Assembly: GCA_002309915.1 (NCBI GenBank)
Contig: DBYT01000146.1
Span: 1-5,089, forward strand
Reading direction: 5' to 3'
Length of the DNA: 5,089 nucleotides
Source: Bacteroidales bacterium UBA1179
GTDB taxonomy: Bacteria > Bacteroidota > Bacteroidia > Bacteroidales > Bacteroidaceae
Part shown: one piece after another, positions 1 to 5,089 of the stretch
Numbering within the stretch: position 1 is the stretch's first letter
How the letters are laid out: each line of letters begins with the position of its first letter
Position numbers and translations under genes: made by a program
Notes under the pieces: generated by a model
The model's database searches: none
Told to the model about the DNA's origin: nothing
Seen by the model: the letters and a program-made list of their open reading frames with translations, nothing else

Positions 1-150
1 GTGGCCGATGATGCCGTCCAGACCATCCTGGCGCGCCGCCGCGAGGCCTTCATCTCAACGCAGGCCGCCGAGTTCTTCGAGACCGCCCGCACCCTCGGTG
101 TCACTCCCGATGAGCTTGCCGAGATGTACCGCAAATACCTCAAACAGTAA
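1..150 (+). CDS. GntR-family (YtrA-like) transcriptional regulator, C-terminal fragment
   Basis: Frame 1 is open from the window edge to a TAA at 148-150, giving 49 residues; the gene begins outside the window. The visible part has an arginine-rich helix (ILARRREAF), then a second helix (AAEFFETARTLG), and ends GVTPDELAEMYRKYL. This resembles the short helical C-terminal tail of YtrA-subfamily GntR regulators of Bacteroidota, where a stretch like 'ILxxRRxxF' leads to 'LGIxxEELxxMY'. The family joins an N-terminal winged-helix DNA-binding domain to a small dimerisation tail and often controls adjacent ABC transporter genes; neither that domain nor its targets can be seen here. GC content is about 63 percent by hand count, which looks higher than in the following genes. 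The stop lies inside the convergent proX gene, an 11-bp overlap. The assignment rests on the tail alone, so it is moderate. Confidence 0.6.
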   Translation: MADDAVQTILARRREAFISTQAAEFFETARTLGVTPDELAEMYRKYLKQ

Positions 151-724
151 TCCACTCTACCTCACCGCCCCAGATTTCCAGGAAGCGAAGGAAACCGGCG
201 TTCGATACAACAACGCTGGCAGTATTCTCGCAGGGATGGAATGATACGTGTTCTGCGGTCTTGAGGTCTGCGTCCAGGAAGTATTTAACGCGGTGGCCGT
301 TGTCAAAGAGTTCTTTGGGGTTCACACCCTCCTTTACCCAGCCAAAGTCGCGGGAGCCATCGGCCGATATGATTGCGGGATGCTCCGCCAGATTCATGTC
401 GTTTATAAGGCCGTATGCACAAACTGATCCGGGAGCCACGCCCAGACATCGGTCCATACGCTCGGGGCTGGCAAAACTCAGCTTACCCTGACGTACTATA
501 TGCTCCAGCCCGTGAATATCCAGATTCTTATGACACTCAAAACTTGCCATATAGTGGCGGTTGCCCTTATGGTTGCGAAAGAAAAGGTTCTTGCAGTGGG
601 TTGAGTCAATGTTCTTCCAATACGCCAGCGCCTCCTCGATGGTAGGCAACGGCGGATGGTAGTGCACCTGATACTCAATCCCGTGCTCCTCCAACCAGTT
701 CAGTACAAAATCGGTCTTACTCAT
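140..724 (-). CDS. proX: ProX/YbaK-type prolyl-tRNA editing hydrolase (Ala-tRNA(Pro) deacylase)
   Basis: This 194-residue protein resembles the free-standing ProX/PrdX branch of the YbaK/EbsC superfamily. These cytoplasmic enzymes hydrolyse alanine wrongly attached to tRNA(Pro). Visible family features are the early HxPP-T-EEA segment (residues 23-32), the CKNLFFRN strand with the conserved lysine K46, the central GVAPGSVCAYGLIND segment (95-109), and the C-terminal FHPCENTASVVVS strand (162-174). Length fits a stand-alone ProX (about 160-200). The frame stays open upstream to about 820, but the ATG at 724 is preferred because family homology begins near there, a GGAGA lies just before it, and a longer form would run deep into queF. 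The start overlaps the queF stop by 8 nt (ATGAGTAA), suggesting translational coupling as the third gene of the queuosine unit. Exact substrate specificity cannot be read from sequence alone. Confidence 0.88.
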   Translation of the reverse strand: MSKTDFVLNWLEEHGIEYQVHYHPPLPTIEEALAYWKNIDSTHCKNLFFRNHKGNRHYMASFECHKNLDIHGLEHIVRQGKLSFASPERMDRCLGVAPGSVCAYGLINDMNLAEHPAIISADGSRDFGWVKEGVNPKELFDNGHRVKYFLDADLKTAEHVSFHPCENTASVVVSNAGFLRFLEIWGGEVEWITV

Positions 725-1178
725 GGGTCTCCATTCTCTTCTCGGCAAGAGCCTCGTACTTGGTGCCCTTTCGGCCGTAGTTGGCGTACGGATAGATTGA
801 TATGCCGCCGCGCGGAACAAAGAAGCCTGTCACCTCAATGTACTTGGGATCCATCAGCTTGATAAGGTCCTTCATGATGCGGTTCACGCAGTCCTCGTGG
901 AATCCGCCGTGATTGCGGAAACTGTGCAGATAGAGTTTGAGTGACTTGCTCTCAACCATCTTCACGTCAGGGATATAACTGATACGTATCTCGGCAAAGT
1001 CAGGCTGTCCGGTTATAGGGCACAGGGCTGTAAACTCGGGGCAGTTAAAACGCACCCAATAGTCATTCTCCTTATTGAGATTCTCAAATGCCTCCAGGAC
1101 ATCGGGATTATAATCAGTTGAATATGCGGTCTTGTGACCAAGGGCGGAAAGGCCCTCCTGTTTTCTGTCTTCGGACAT
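717..1178 (-). CDS. queF: NADPH-dependent 7-cyano-7-deazaguanine (preQ0) reductase QueF
   Basis: QueF reduces the nitrile of preQ0 to the aminomethyl group of preQ1 using two NADPH, in the cytoplasm, on the path to queuosine in the wobble position of certain tRNAs. The 153-residue protein is the short unimodular type (Bacillus-like, T-fold). The catalytic cysteine is C53 in FTALCPITGQPDFAEI, with the proton-donor aspartate D60 seven residues later. The QueF signature ESKSLKLYL is at 76-84, and the substrate-binding pair H94-E95 lies in GGFHEDCVN. All catalytic residues known from the Bacillus enzyme are present. The ATG start lies 1 nt after the transporter stop, and the stop overlaps the proX start by 8 nt, so it is the middle gene of a tightly packed operon. 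No strong Shine-Dalgarno is visible before its ATG, so coupling to the upstream gene is likely. Confidence 0.97.
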   Translation of the reverse strand: MSEDRKQEGLSALGHKTAYSTDYNPDVLEAFENLNKENDYWVRFNCPEFTALCPITGQPDFAEIRISYIPDVKMVESKSLKLYLHSFRNHGGFHEDCVNRIMKDLIKLMDPKYIEVTGFFVPRGGISIYPYANYGRKGTKYEALAEKRMETHE

Positions 1179-1179
1179 A

Positions 1180-1902
1180 TTATTCTAAAGTTTTGATCTT
1201 GAACGGATTGTACTTGATATCGTAGTCAAAGGTGTCTATACCCTCTTTCTCCTTGAGTTTGCGTGAAATCAAGGCTGTCACAGGCAGGATAATCACCTCA
1301 TACAGAGTCTTGACGGTAACCTGGGTTACGATTATTGACAGGATAGTCTTGAAAGGCATTGAGCCGATGAACGCGAGCGGATAGAAGATTACGGAGTCCG
1401 ATAACTCACCGACTATGCTGGATACTACGGCACGCCAGCCGAAACCCTTACCCTTGGTAGCAATTTTCATGCTGGACAGCACCCATGCGTTCATGTGAGA
1501 TCCCAGAATGAATGCCAGCAGAGATGCGGCGGTTGTACGCGGAATAAGTCCGAACAGATGGTTGAAACTGTCGGCCACAGCCTGGTTCTCAGGATCGATG
1601 GGAGCAGGCAGTATACTTACCAGACCTGCAGCCAGAGCCACGAACGCACTCATGGCAAAACCCATCCAGATAACCTTCATGGCCTTGCGGTAACCGTAAA
1701 CCTCGGTCAGCAGGTCATTGATTATGTAAGAGATAGGGAAAATGACTACAGCACCTGAGAGCTGCATCCAAGTGTTACCAACTCGCCAAAGTCTTGGCAC
1801 AAAAAGATTTGATGTAATAAGGCAGACGCAGAATGTCACTGCCAACACCACGAACGTGACGGACAGCCCCTGCTGTCCTGCAGAATTTGTTTTTACGGTC
1901 AT
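1180..1902 (-). CDS. yhhQ: YhhQ-family queuosine precursor transporter (inner membrane)
   Basis: This 240-residue hydrophobic protein belongs to the YhhQ/COG1738 (DUF165) family of queuosine precursor transporters, whose E. coli member takes up preQ0 and preQ1. About six membrane segments can be read, roughly at residues 14-34, 47-66, 75-98, 117-140, 155-180 and 192-222. Family hallmarks are PISYIINDLLTEVYGYRKA (56-74), the segment RTTAASLLAFILGSHMNAW, and SSIVGELSDSVIFYPLAF. The start is placed at the ATG at 1902. The frame extends to a GTG at 1947, but that codon sits in a hairpin loop of the leader only about 10 nt from the predicted transcription start, and the added residues look non-homologous. 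The chosen ATG follows an A-rich stretch typical of Bacteroidota initiation sites. The stop is 1 nt before queF. Regulation by a preQ1-type riboswitch in the leader is proposed. Confidence 0.93.
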   Translation of the reverse strand: MTVKTNSAGQQGLSVTFVVLAVTFCVCLITSNLFVPRLWRVGNTWMQLSGAVVIFPISYIINDLLTEVYGYRKAMKVIWMGFAMSAFVALAAGLVSILPAPIDPENQAVADSFNHLFGLIPRTTAASLLAFILGSHMNAWVLSSMKIATKGKGFGWRAVVSSIVGELSDSVIFYPLAFIGSMPFKTILSIIVTQVTVKTLYEVIILPVTALISRKLKEKEGIDTFDYDIKYNPFKIKTLE

Positions 1903-1906
1903 TTTA

Positions 1907-1935
1907 CTTGTTTTTATAGTGGTTCCAAGCACACT
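1907..1935 (-). promoter_or_regulatory. Candidate preQ1-I riboswitch (H-type pseudoknot) overlapping the initiation region of the transporter
   Basis: Read on the minus strand, AGTG (1935-1932) pairs with CACT (1921-1918) as P1, and CTTG (1929-1926) pairs with CAAG (1910-1907) as P2, closing a pseudoknot. The A-rich loop L3 is ATAAAAA (1917-1911). The 10 nt between the P1 strands, TGCTTGGAAC, align without gaps to the Thermoanaerobacter tengcongensis preQ1-I aptamer loop as I remember it. The matching positions are the ligand-contacting U6 (T1931), G11 that pairs with C30 (G1926 with C1910), A13-A14, and the specificity C15 just before the second P1 strand (C1922); A1911 would be A29. P2 ends 4 nt before the ATG at 1902, where ligand-stabilised folding would hinder translation. 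Weak points are a 4-bp P1 (usually 5), a short L1, and loss of the usual GG at the top of P1. The downstream genes handle exactly this ligand. Confidence 0.7.
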
Positions 1936-1936
1936 T

Positions 1937-1957
1937 GTAGCGGACACTTCCCGCTAC
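1937..1957 (-). other. 5'-leader stem-loop upstream of the candidate riboswitch
   Basis: On the minus strand GTAGCGG (1957-1951) pairs perfectly with CCGCTAC (1943-1937) around the 7-nt loop GAAGTGT. The stem begins within a few nucleotides of the transcription start expected from the -7 motif at 1965-1972, so it would cap the mRNA 5' end. One unpaired A (1936) separates it from P1 of the candidate aptamer, close enough for stacking. No T-run follows, so it does not look like a terminator. Confidence 0.7.
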
Positions 1958-1964
1958 TCGACCG

Positions 1965-1972
1965 CAAAGGTA
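1965..1972 (-). promoter_or_regulatory. Bacteroidota -7 promoter element (TACCTTTG) for the transporter-queF-proX operon
   Basis: TACCTTTG on the minus strand matches the Bacteroidota primary sigma -7 consensus TAnnTTTG exactly. It lies just after the stop codon of the M15 peptidase gene (TAG at 1978-1976). Transcription would start near 1958-1960, giving a leader of about 57 nt that contains both the hairpin and the pseudoknot. No clear -33 TTTG is seen at the usual distance, so the call rests on the -7 motif and its position. Confidence 0.6.
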
Positions 1973-1975
1973 ATA

Positions 1976-2716
1976 CTATTTTTCGAAATGCTGATAGTCT
2001 CTGAGTGAGTTCCAGCTACCGCCCCACTTGAAACCATGCTCTGTAAAGATGCGGTAACAGTCCTCATCCTCATCAATCTTGAACGGAAATTCCCACATCC
2101 TGTCCATATAAAGATCTCCGCCAGGCGAAACCGTTTCATTGACATATGGGAATCTGTAATAAGGATTGTAAAGGGGATTTATGTCTATCGCCATTCCCGT
2201 AGCATGTTTTGAAATCTTGGCCGATGAGCCCGTCTGGGTACGCCAGTTGAAGGCCGATGAGTTGTTGGCAGCCATAGACTGTTCATCATTACCCTCGTAA
2301 TAATCCACCAGACGCATCTGCTCAATGGGATATGACGCCTCATAAAGTTCACGCATGATTTCAAGGATATCGGCCGATATTTTCTTATTCACGACCAGTT
2401 CACCCACAACAGCCTGACCCTCCAGGTTACGGTGCAGGACAATCAGATAGCGTAAATCATTGCGGGAAACGGTGCAACCCTCCTTATAGGAACGGCCCTT
2501 CATGAAACTGAATACGGAATCGGGGATTTCCATGCAGACAAAGAAAGAATCTATACCGTCTCTTTCCAGAATCTCATCGGGAACGACACACCCGGGATAG
2601 AATATCTCCCCTCCCTCCACTACTTCCTGGGTGACAGTCTGCCGGCAAGCTGCAACAGACAGAAGCAGCGACAAAACGAATATCGTTCCAAATAGTCCTC
2701 TTACTTTTAAAGCCAT
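1976..2716 (-). CDS. M15-family D-Ala-D-Ala carboxypeptidase-like lipoprotein (VanY/CwlK-like)
   Basis: This 246-residue protein has a lipoprotein signal peptide: a basic start (MALKVRG), a hydrophobic core, and the lipobox VAAC with the lipidated cysteine at C24. The mature part ends in a Peptidase_M15_4-type zinc domain. The ligands can be seen as H171 and D178 in SKHATGMAIDINP and H243 in the terminal WGGSWNSLRDYQHFE, the pattern of CwlK, phage endolysins and VanY relatives. Such enzymes cleave peptidoglycan stem peptides; carboxypeptidase and L-Ala-D-Glu endopeptidase activity cannot be told apart here. Residues of roughly 25-110 before the catalytic domain are not recognised. The protein likely faces the periplasm on a lipid anchor. 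The start is the ATG at 2716; the frame also has a TTG two codons earlier. It is divergent from the kinase gene, and the transporter operon follows on the same strand behind its own promoter. Confidence 0.9.
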   Translation of the reverse strand: MALKVRGLFGTIFVLSLLLSVAACRQTVTQEVVEGGEIFYPGCVVPDEILERDGIDSFFVCMEIPDSVFSFMKGRSYKEGCTVSRNDLRYLIVLHRNLEGQAVVGELVVNKKISADILEIMRELYEASYPIEQMRLVDYYEGNDEQSMAANNSSAFNWRTQTGSSAKISKHATGMAIDINPLYNPYYRFPYVNETVSPGGDLYMDRMWEFPFKIDEDEDCYRIFTEHGFKWGGSWNSLRDYQHFEK

Positions 2717-2719
2717 ACA

Positions 2720-2727
2720 CAAAAATA
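2720..2727 (-). promoter_or_regulatory. Bacteroidota -7 promoter element (TATTTTTG) for the M15 peptidase gene
   Basis: TATTTTTG on the minus strand fits TAnnTTTG. Its last base is only 3 nt from the ATG at 2716, so the expected transcription start falls at or next to the start codon, implying a leaderless or near-leaderless mRNA. The region is AT-rich, so a chance match is possible. No clear -33 element is seen. Confidence 0.4.
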
Positions 2728-2740
2728 CACAAATATTTTG

Positions 2741-2748
2741 TAAGTTTG
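2741..2748 (+). promoter_or_regulatory. Bacteroidota -7 promoter element (TAAGTTTG) for the kinase-dcu cluster
   Basis: TAAGTTTG is an exact match to TAnnTTTG, 8 nt before the ATG at 2757. Transcription would start around 2753-2755, leaving a leader of only a few nucleotides. It supports 2757 as the true start of the kinase gene and rules against the frame extension to 2631. No convincing -33 TTTG is visible about 20 nt upstream. Confidence 0.5.
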
Positions 2749-2756
2749 CTTTTAAT

Positions 2757-3599
2757 ATGGAACCAATTATTATTGACCTGAAGGACTATGAGCTATCCGG
2801 AGGCGGAAAGCTCGGTGAGAGTTATATTAAAAAGGACGACCCCGATATCCTGCTCAAACTCTACTCCACCGATTTGGAGAAGATGGGGCTAGATGAGTAT
2901 GAAAAGGCCTGTAAAGTGTACAATCTGGGACTGCCCTGCCCCGAACCCGGCCAGTTGATACGTACGGCCGATAACCGCGTAGCAATCCAGTTCAAGCGCA
3001 TTCACGGCAAGCTGTCGTACGCCCGTGCACTGAGCATCCACCCGGAAAATATTGAACAGTATGCCGCCGAATTTGCCGCCATCTGCAAGCAACTGCACTC
3101 CACCACACCCCCGCCCGGACTCTTCCCCACATTCAAGGACCAGAGCAGTCAATACATCAGGGAGAATCCGTTCCTTACCGATCAAGAGAGGAATGGTATT
3201 TTAAGTTTCATAGACTCCAGGCCCGATGCCGACACCGCCCTGCACGGTGACCTGCACATAGGTAATGTGATTTTTGATGAGCAAGGCCGAAAGTACCTTA
3301 TTGACCTGAGTGAATTCAGCACCGGAAGCCCTATGTTTGACCTGGGTATAATCTATCTGCAATGCTGTTTCATCCCCAATGAAGTTGAGATGGAACTCTA
3401 CCATATTACAAAGGATGTATCGGTCCCGTTCTGGAATCTTTTCATTAAAAACTATATGGGACCCGATACAGATGTTGAAGAGTTCAACAAGCAGATTCTC
3501 CCCTACGCCCTGCTACGCATACTTTGCGTAGAGAAGATAATGGGTTATCCCGTTCCCCCAATCCGTCCCGCCGTCCATAAATTGTTAGGTATTAAATAA
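2757..3599 (+). CDS. APH-type phosphotransferase family protein (small-molecule kinase fold)
   Basis: This 280-residue cytoplasmic protein has the aminoglycoside-phosphotransferase/choline-kinase fold. The Brenner motif HGDLHIGN spans 163-170, with catalytic base D165 and metal ligand N170. The DFG-equivalent aspartate is D183 in YLIDLSEF, followed by the typical SPMFDLGIIYL. K34 in DILLKLYS is the likely ATP-contacting lysine, after a glycine-rich start (SGGGKLGES, 14-22). The N-lobe is short. It resembles a group of APH-like proteins common in gut anaerobes that I recall as TIGR02172, for which no substrate is established. An aminoglycoside-resistance role should not be assumed; a sugar, amino-alcohol or other small hydroxyl compound is equally possible. 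The ATG at 2757 is preferred to an upstream extension that would run through the divergent gene. The Dcu transporter gene begins 14 nt after its stop, so the two are probably co-transcribed. Confidence 0.85.
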   Translation: MEPIIIDLKDYELSGGGKLGESYIKKDDPDILLKLYSTDLEKMGLDEYEKACKVYNLGLPCPEPGQLIRTADNRVAIQFKRIHGKLSYARALSIHPENIEQYAAEFAAICKQLHSTTPPPGLFPTFKDQSSQYIRENPFLTDQERNGILSFIDSRPDADTALHGDLHIGNVIFDEQGRKYLIDLSEFSTGSPMFDLGIIYLQCCFIPNEVEMELYHITKDVSVPFWNLFIKNYMGPDTDVEEFNKQILPYALLRILCVEKIMGYPVPPIRPAVHKLLGIK

Positions 3600-3613
3600 A
3601 AACATATCCGCTT

Positions 3614-4957
3614 ATGACTTTTGTTATGATCTTGCAGCTGCTCATAGTCCTGGCAGCACTTTATGTAGGTTCACGCTACGGCAGCCTTGCACTGGGTGCC
3701 ATATCGGGAATAGGTCTGGCCATTCTGGTTCTGGGTTTCGGCATGAAACCGGGCAATCCGCCAACCGATGTCATTTACATAATTATAGCAGCCGTCACCT
3801 GCGCCGGAATCATGCAGGCCGCAGGCGGTATGGACTGGCTCATCCAGATTGCCGAGAAGCTGTTGAGAAAGCATCCCGAGCATATCACCTTCCTGGCTCC
3901 ACTATGCACATTCTTCCTTACGGTTCTGGTTGGAACAGGTCACGTGGTCTATACCCTGATGCCCATCATCTGCGATATTTCCCTGAAAAAAGGCATACGT
4001 CCGGAGCGTCCCTGCGGTGTTGCATCGGTCGCATCACAGGTGGGTATAACCTGCTCGCCGATAGCCGCCGCGGTGGCATCGTTTGTAATAATAAGCAACG
4101 ATAACGGATTTGATATTAATAACTTACAGGTAATTGCAGTTACCATCCCGGCATGCTTGTGCGGACTGATGGCTGCCGCCCTCTGCTCTTACAAACGCGG
4201 CAAGGACCTGGACAAGGATCCCGTATTCCAGGAGCGCAAGGCCAACCCCAAAATGTACAAGTACATGTACGGCGAGACCGCATCAGTACTCGACAAGGAG
4301 GTTACCAAGAGCGCCAAGATATCAGTTTACATCTTTCTGGGCGCACTTCTGGTCATCACGCTTTACTCATTCTTCCAGATAATAGGCCACGATATCCGTC
4401 CCACGGTAAACGGCAAACCCATTGGCATGAACATCATCATCCAGATTGTGATGATATCGGCCGCCGCATTCATGATCATATTTGCCAAGGCCAATCCGCG
4501 CCAGGCAGTCACAGGCAACGTTTGGCAGTCAGGTATGGTTGCCGTAATTGCCATTTACGGAATTGCATGGCTGGCCGATACATACTTCGGCAATTACCTG
4601 CCTCAGATGCAGGAAGGTCTGCAGGGTATTGTGAGCAAGTATCCCTGGGCCATGGCGCTGGCATTCTTCACGGTATCCGTGCTGGTCAACAGCCAGGGTG
4701 CCGTTGTGGTTGCCATGCTGCCTCTGGCCTACTCGCTGGGCATTCCCGGCCCGGTACTTCTGGGCGTGTTGCCATCGGTCTACGGTTATTTCTTCATCCC
4801 CAACTATCCGTCCGATATCGCAACGGTAACCTTTGACCGTTCCGGCACCACCCGCATCGGCAAATACCTGCTCAACCACTCGTTCATGATGCCGGGCCTG
4901 GTGAGCGTGATTACCAGCACCATTGTAGCCACCCTCATCACCAAACTCATATACTGA
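3614..4957 (+). CDS. dcuB: Anaerobic C4-dicarboxylate transporter, DcuA/DcuB family
   Basis: This 447-residue inner-membrane protein is a full-length Dcu carrier (E. coli DcuB has 446). These carriers exchange fumarate, malate or aspartate for succinate under anaerobic conditions. By eye it follows E. coli DcuB along its whole length. Diagnostic stretches are QAAGGMDWLIQIAEKLLRKHP (68-88, near-identical pattern), GTGHVVYTLMPII (107-119), IRPERP (128-133), RGKDLDKD (195-202), YGIAWLAD (315-322), and YPSDIATVTFDRSGTTRIG (398-416). Many hydrophobic segments alternate with short loops, with a hydrophilic central loop around 193-235. DcuA and DcuB cannot be separated firmly by sight; dcuB is used because the match I recall is closest. 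In Bacteroidales the expected job is succinate export or aspartate-fumarate exchange linked to fumarate respiration. It lies 14 nt after the kinase gene and 7 nt before the next ORF. No Shine-Dalgarno is seen; A-rich sequence precedes the ATG. Confidence 0.95.
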   Translation: MTFVMILQLLIVLAALYVGSRYGSLALGAISGIGLAILVLGFGMKPGNPPTDVIYIIIAAVTCAGIMQAAGGMDWLIQIAEKLLRKHPEHITFLAPLCTFFLTVLVGTGHVVYTLMPIICDISLKKGIRPERPCGVASVASQVGITCSPIAAAVASFVIISNDNGFDINNLQVIAVTIPACLCGLMAAALCSYKRGKDLDKDPVFQERKANPKMYKYMYGETASVLDKEVTKSAKISVYIFLGALLVITLYSFFQIIGHDIRPTVNGKPIGMNIIIQIVMISAAAFMIIFAKANPRQAVTGNVWQSGMVAVIAIYGIAWLADTYFGNYLPQMQEGLQGIVSKYPWAMALAFFTVSVLVNSQGAVVVAMLPLAYSLGIPGPVLLGVLPSVYGYFFIPNYPSDIATVTFDRSGTTRIGKYLLNHSFMMPGLVSVITSTIVATLITKLIY

Positions 4958-4964
4958 TTTACTG

Positions 4965-5089
4965 ATGGAAGATCAGCTTTACTATACAATGTTTGAGGAT
5001 CGTCTTGTTAAAGAGATGCTCAAGATATGTCCCGATGCCGGGCTGCTGGCGGGCATATTGCTCCGGTCCGATGACATCGACCTAAAATG
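4965..5089 (+). CDS. Unrecognised protein, N-terminal fragment (runs off the window)
   Basis: An ATG at 4965, 7 nt after the Dcu stop codon, opens a frame with no stop to the window end (41 complete codons). The visible start is MEDQLYYTMFEDRLVKEM, then LKICPDAGLLAGILLRSDDI. It has no signal peptide or long hydrophobic stretch and looks like a soluble, helix-rich acidic start. Codon use resembles that of the Dcu gene, with a tight same-strand junction, which supports a real third gene of the kinase-Dcu unit. I do not recognise the family; the fragment is too short for a function. Confidence 0.6.
   Translation, partial: MEDQLYYTMFEDRLVKEMLKICPDAGLLAGILLRSDDIDLK

Noticed and set aside
725..820. 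N-terminal extension of proX up to about 820
   Set aside because: The added residues are low-complexity, shadow the queF coding sequence, and have no counterpart in the ProX family.
1903..1947. Longer transporter start at the GTG at 1947
   Set aside because: The GTG is in the loop of a strong hairpin and almost at the predicted transcription start. The ATG at 1902 has better upstream context, and family homology begins after it.
1937..1957. Hairpin read as an intrinsic terminator of the M15 peptidase gene
   Set aside because: No T-run follows the stem on the minus strand, and the position fits a 5' leader element better.
1903..1960. PreQ1-II or preQ1-III class aptamer
   Set aside because: These are larger with different helix layouts; the compact pseudoknot with an A-rich third loop fits preQ1-I best.
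2631..2756. N-terminal extension of the kinase upstream of 2757
   Set aside because: It would overlap the signal-peptide region of the divergent M15 gene and run through both predicted promoters.
2757..3599. Calling the kinase an aminoglycoside resistance gene
   Set aside because: The fold is shared by many housekeeping kinases and nothing in the sequence or context points to antibiotic modification.
4153..4836. Long open frame on the plus strand inside the Dcu gene
   Set aside because: It is an out-of-frame shadow of dcuB, rich in H, R, G and Q with no recognisable domain.

Overview
The window looks like a chromosomal segment of an anaerobic member of the Bacteroidota, probably order Bacteroidales. 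The evidence is protein similarity by eye (a YtrA-like GntR tail, an M15 lipoprotein, a DcuA/DcuB carrier). Start codons also sit behind A-rich stretches rather than strong Shine-Dalgarno sites, and there are three copies of the Bacteroidota -7 promoter motif TAnnTTTG in the places where promoters are expected. Coding density is very high: no gene-free stretch exceeds about 75 bp. I see no mobile element, CRISPR array, tRNA or rRNA.

Layout. Positions 1-150 (+) hold the C-terminus of a GntR/YtrA-type regulator, whose 3' end overlaps the convergent proX gene by 11 bp. Positions 140-1902 (-) form a tight three-gene unit, read right to left: a YhhQ-type queuosine precursor transporter, queF (preQ0 to preQ1 reductase), and a ProX-type prolyl-tRNA editing hydrolase. 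The junctions are a 1-nt gap and an 8-nt overlap. The 73-bp leader region ahead of the transporter (1903-1975) holds a -7 promoter motif, a perfect 7-bp hairpin, and a compact H-type pseudoknot. The pseudoknot matches the preQ1-I riboswitch architecture, and its last helix strand lies just before the transporter ATG. Positions 1976-2716 (-) encode an M15-family (VanY/CwlK-like) peptidase predicted to be a lipoprotein. A 40-bp divergent promoter region (2717-2756) separates it from a rightward cluster: an APH-type small-molecule kinase (2757-3599), a Dcu C4-dicarboxylate transporter (3614-4957), and the start of an unrecognised gene (4965 to the window end).

How the parts may work together. 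The leftward unit makes sense as queuosine supply: import of a deazapurine precursor and reduction of preQ0 to preQ1, with preQ1 likely feeding back on translation through the leader RNA. proX is an unexpected passenger that would come under the same control. On the right, Dcu carriers exchange fumarate, aspartate or malate for succinate in anaerobic metabolism. Its link to the kinase is positional only. The most interesting item is the candidate preQ1-I riboswitch, which agrees with the function of the genes it precedes.
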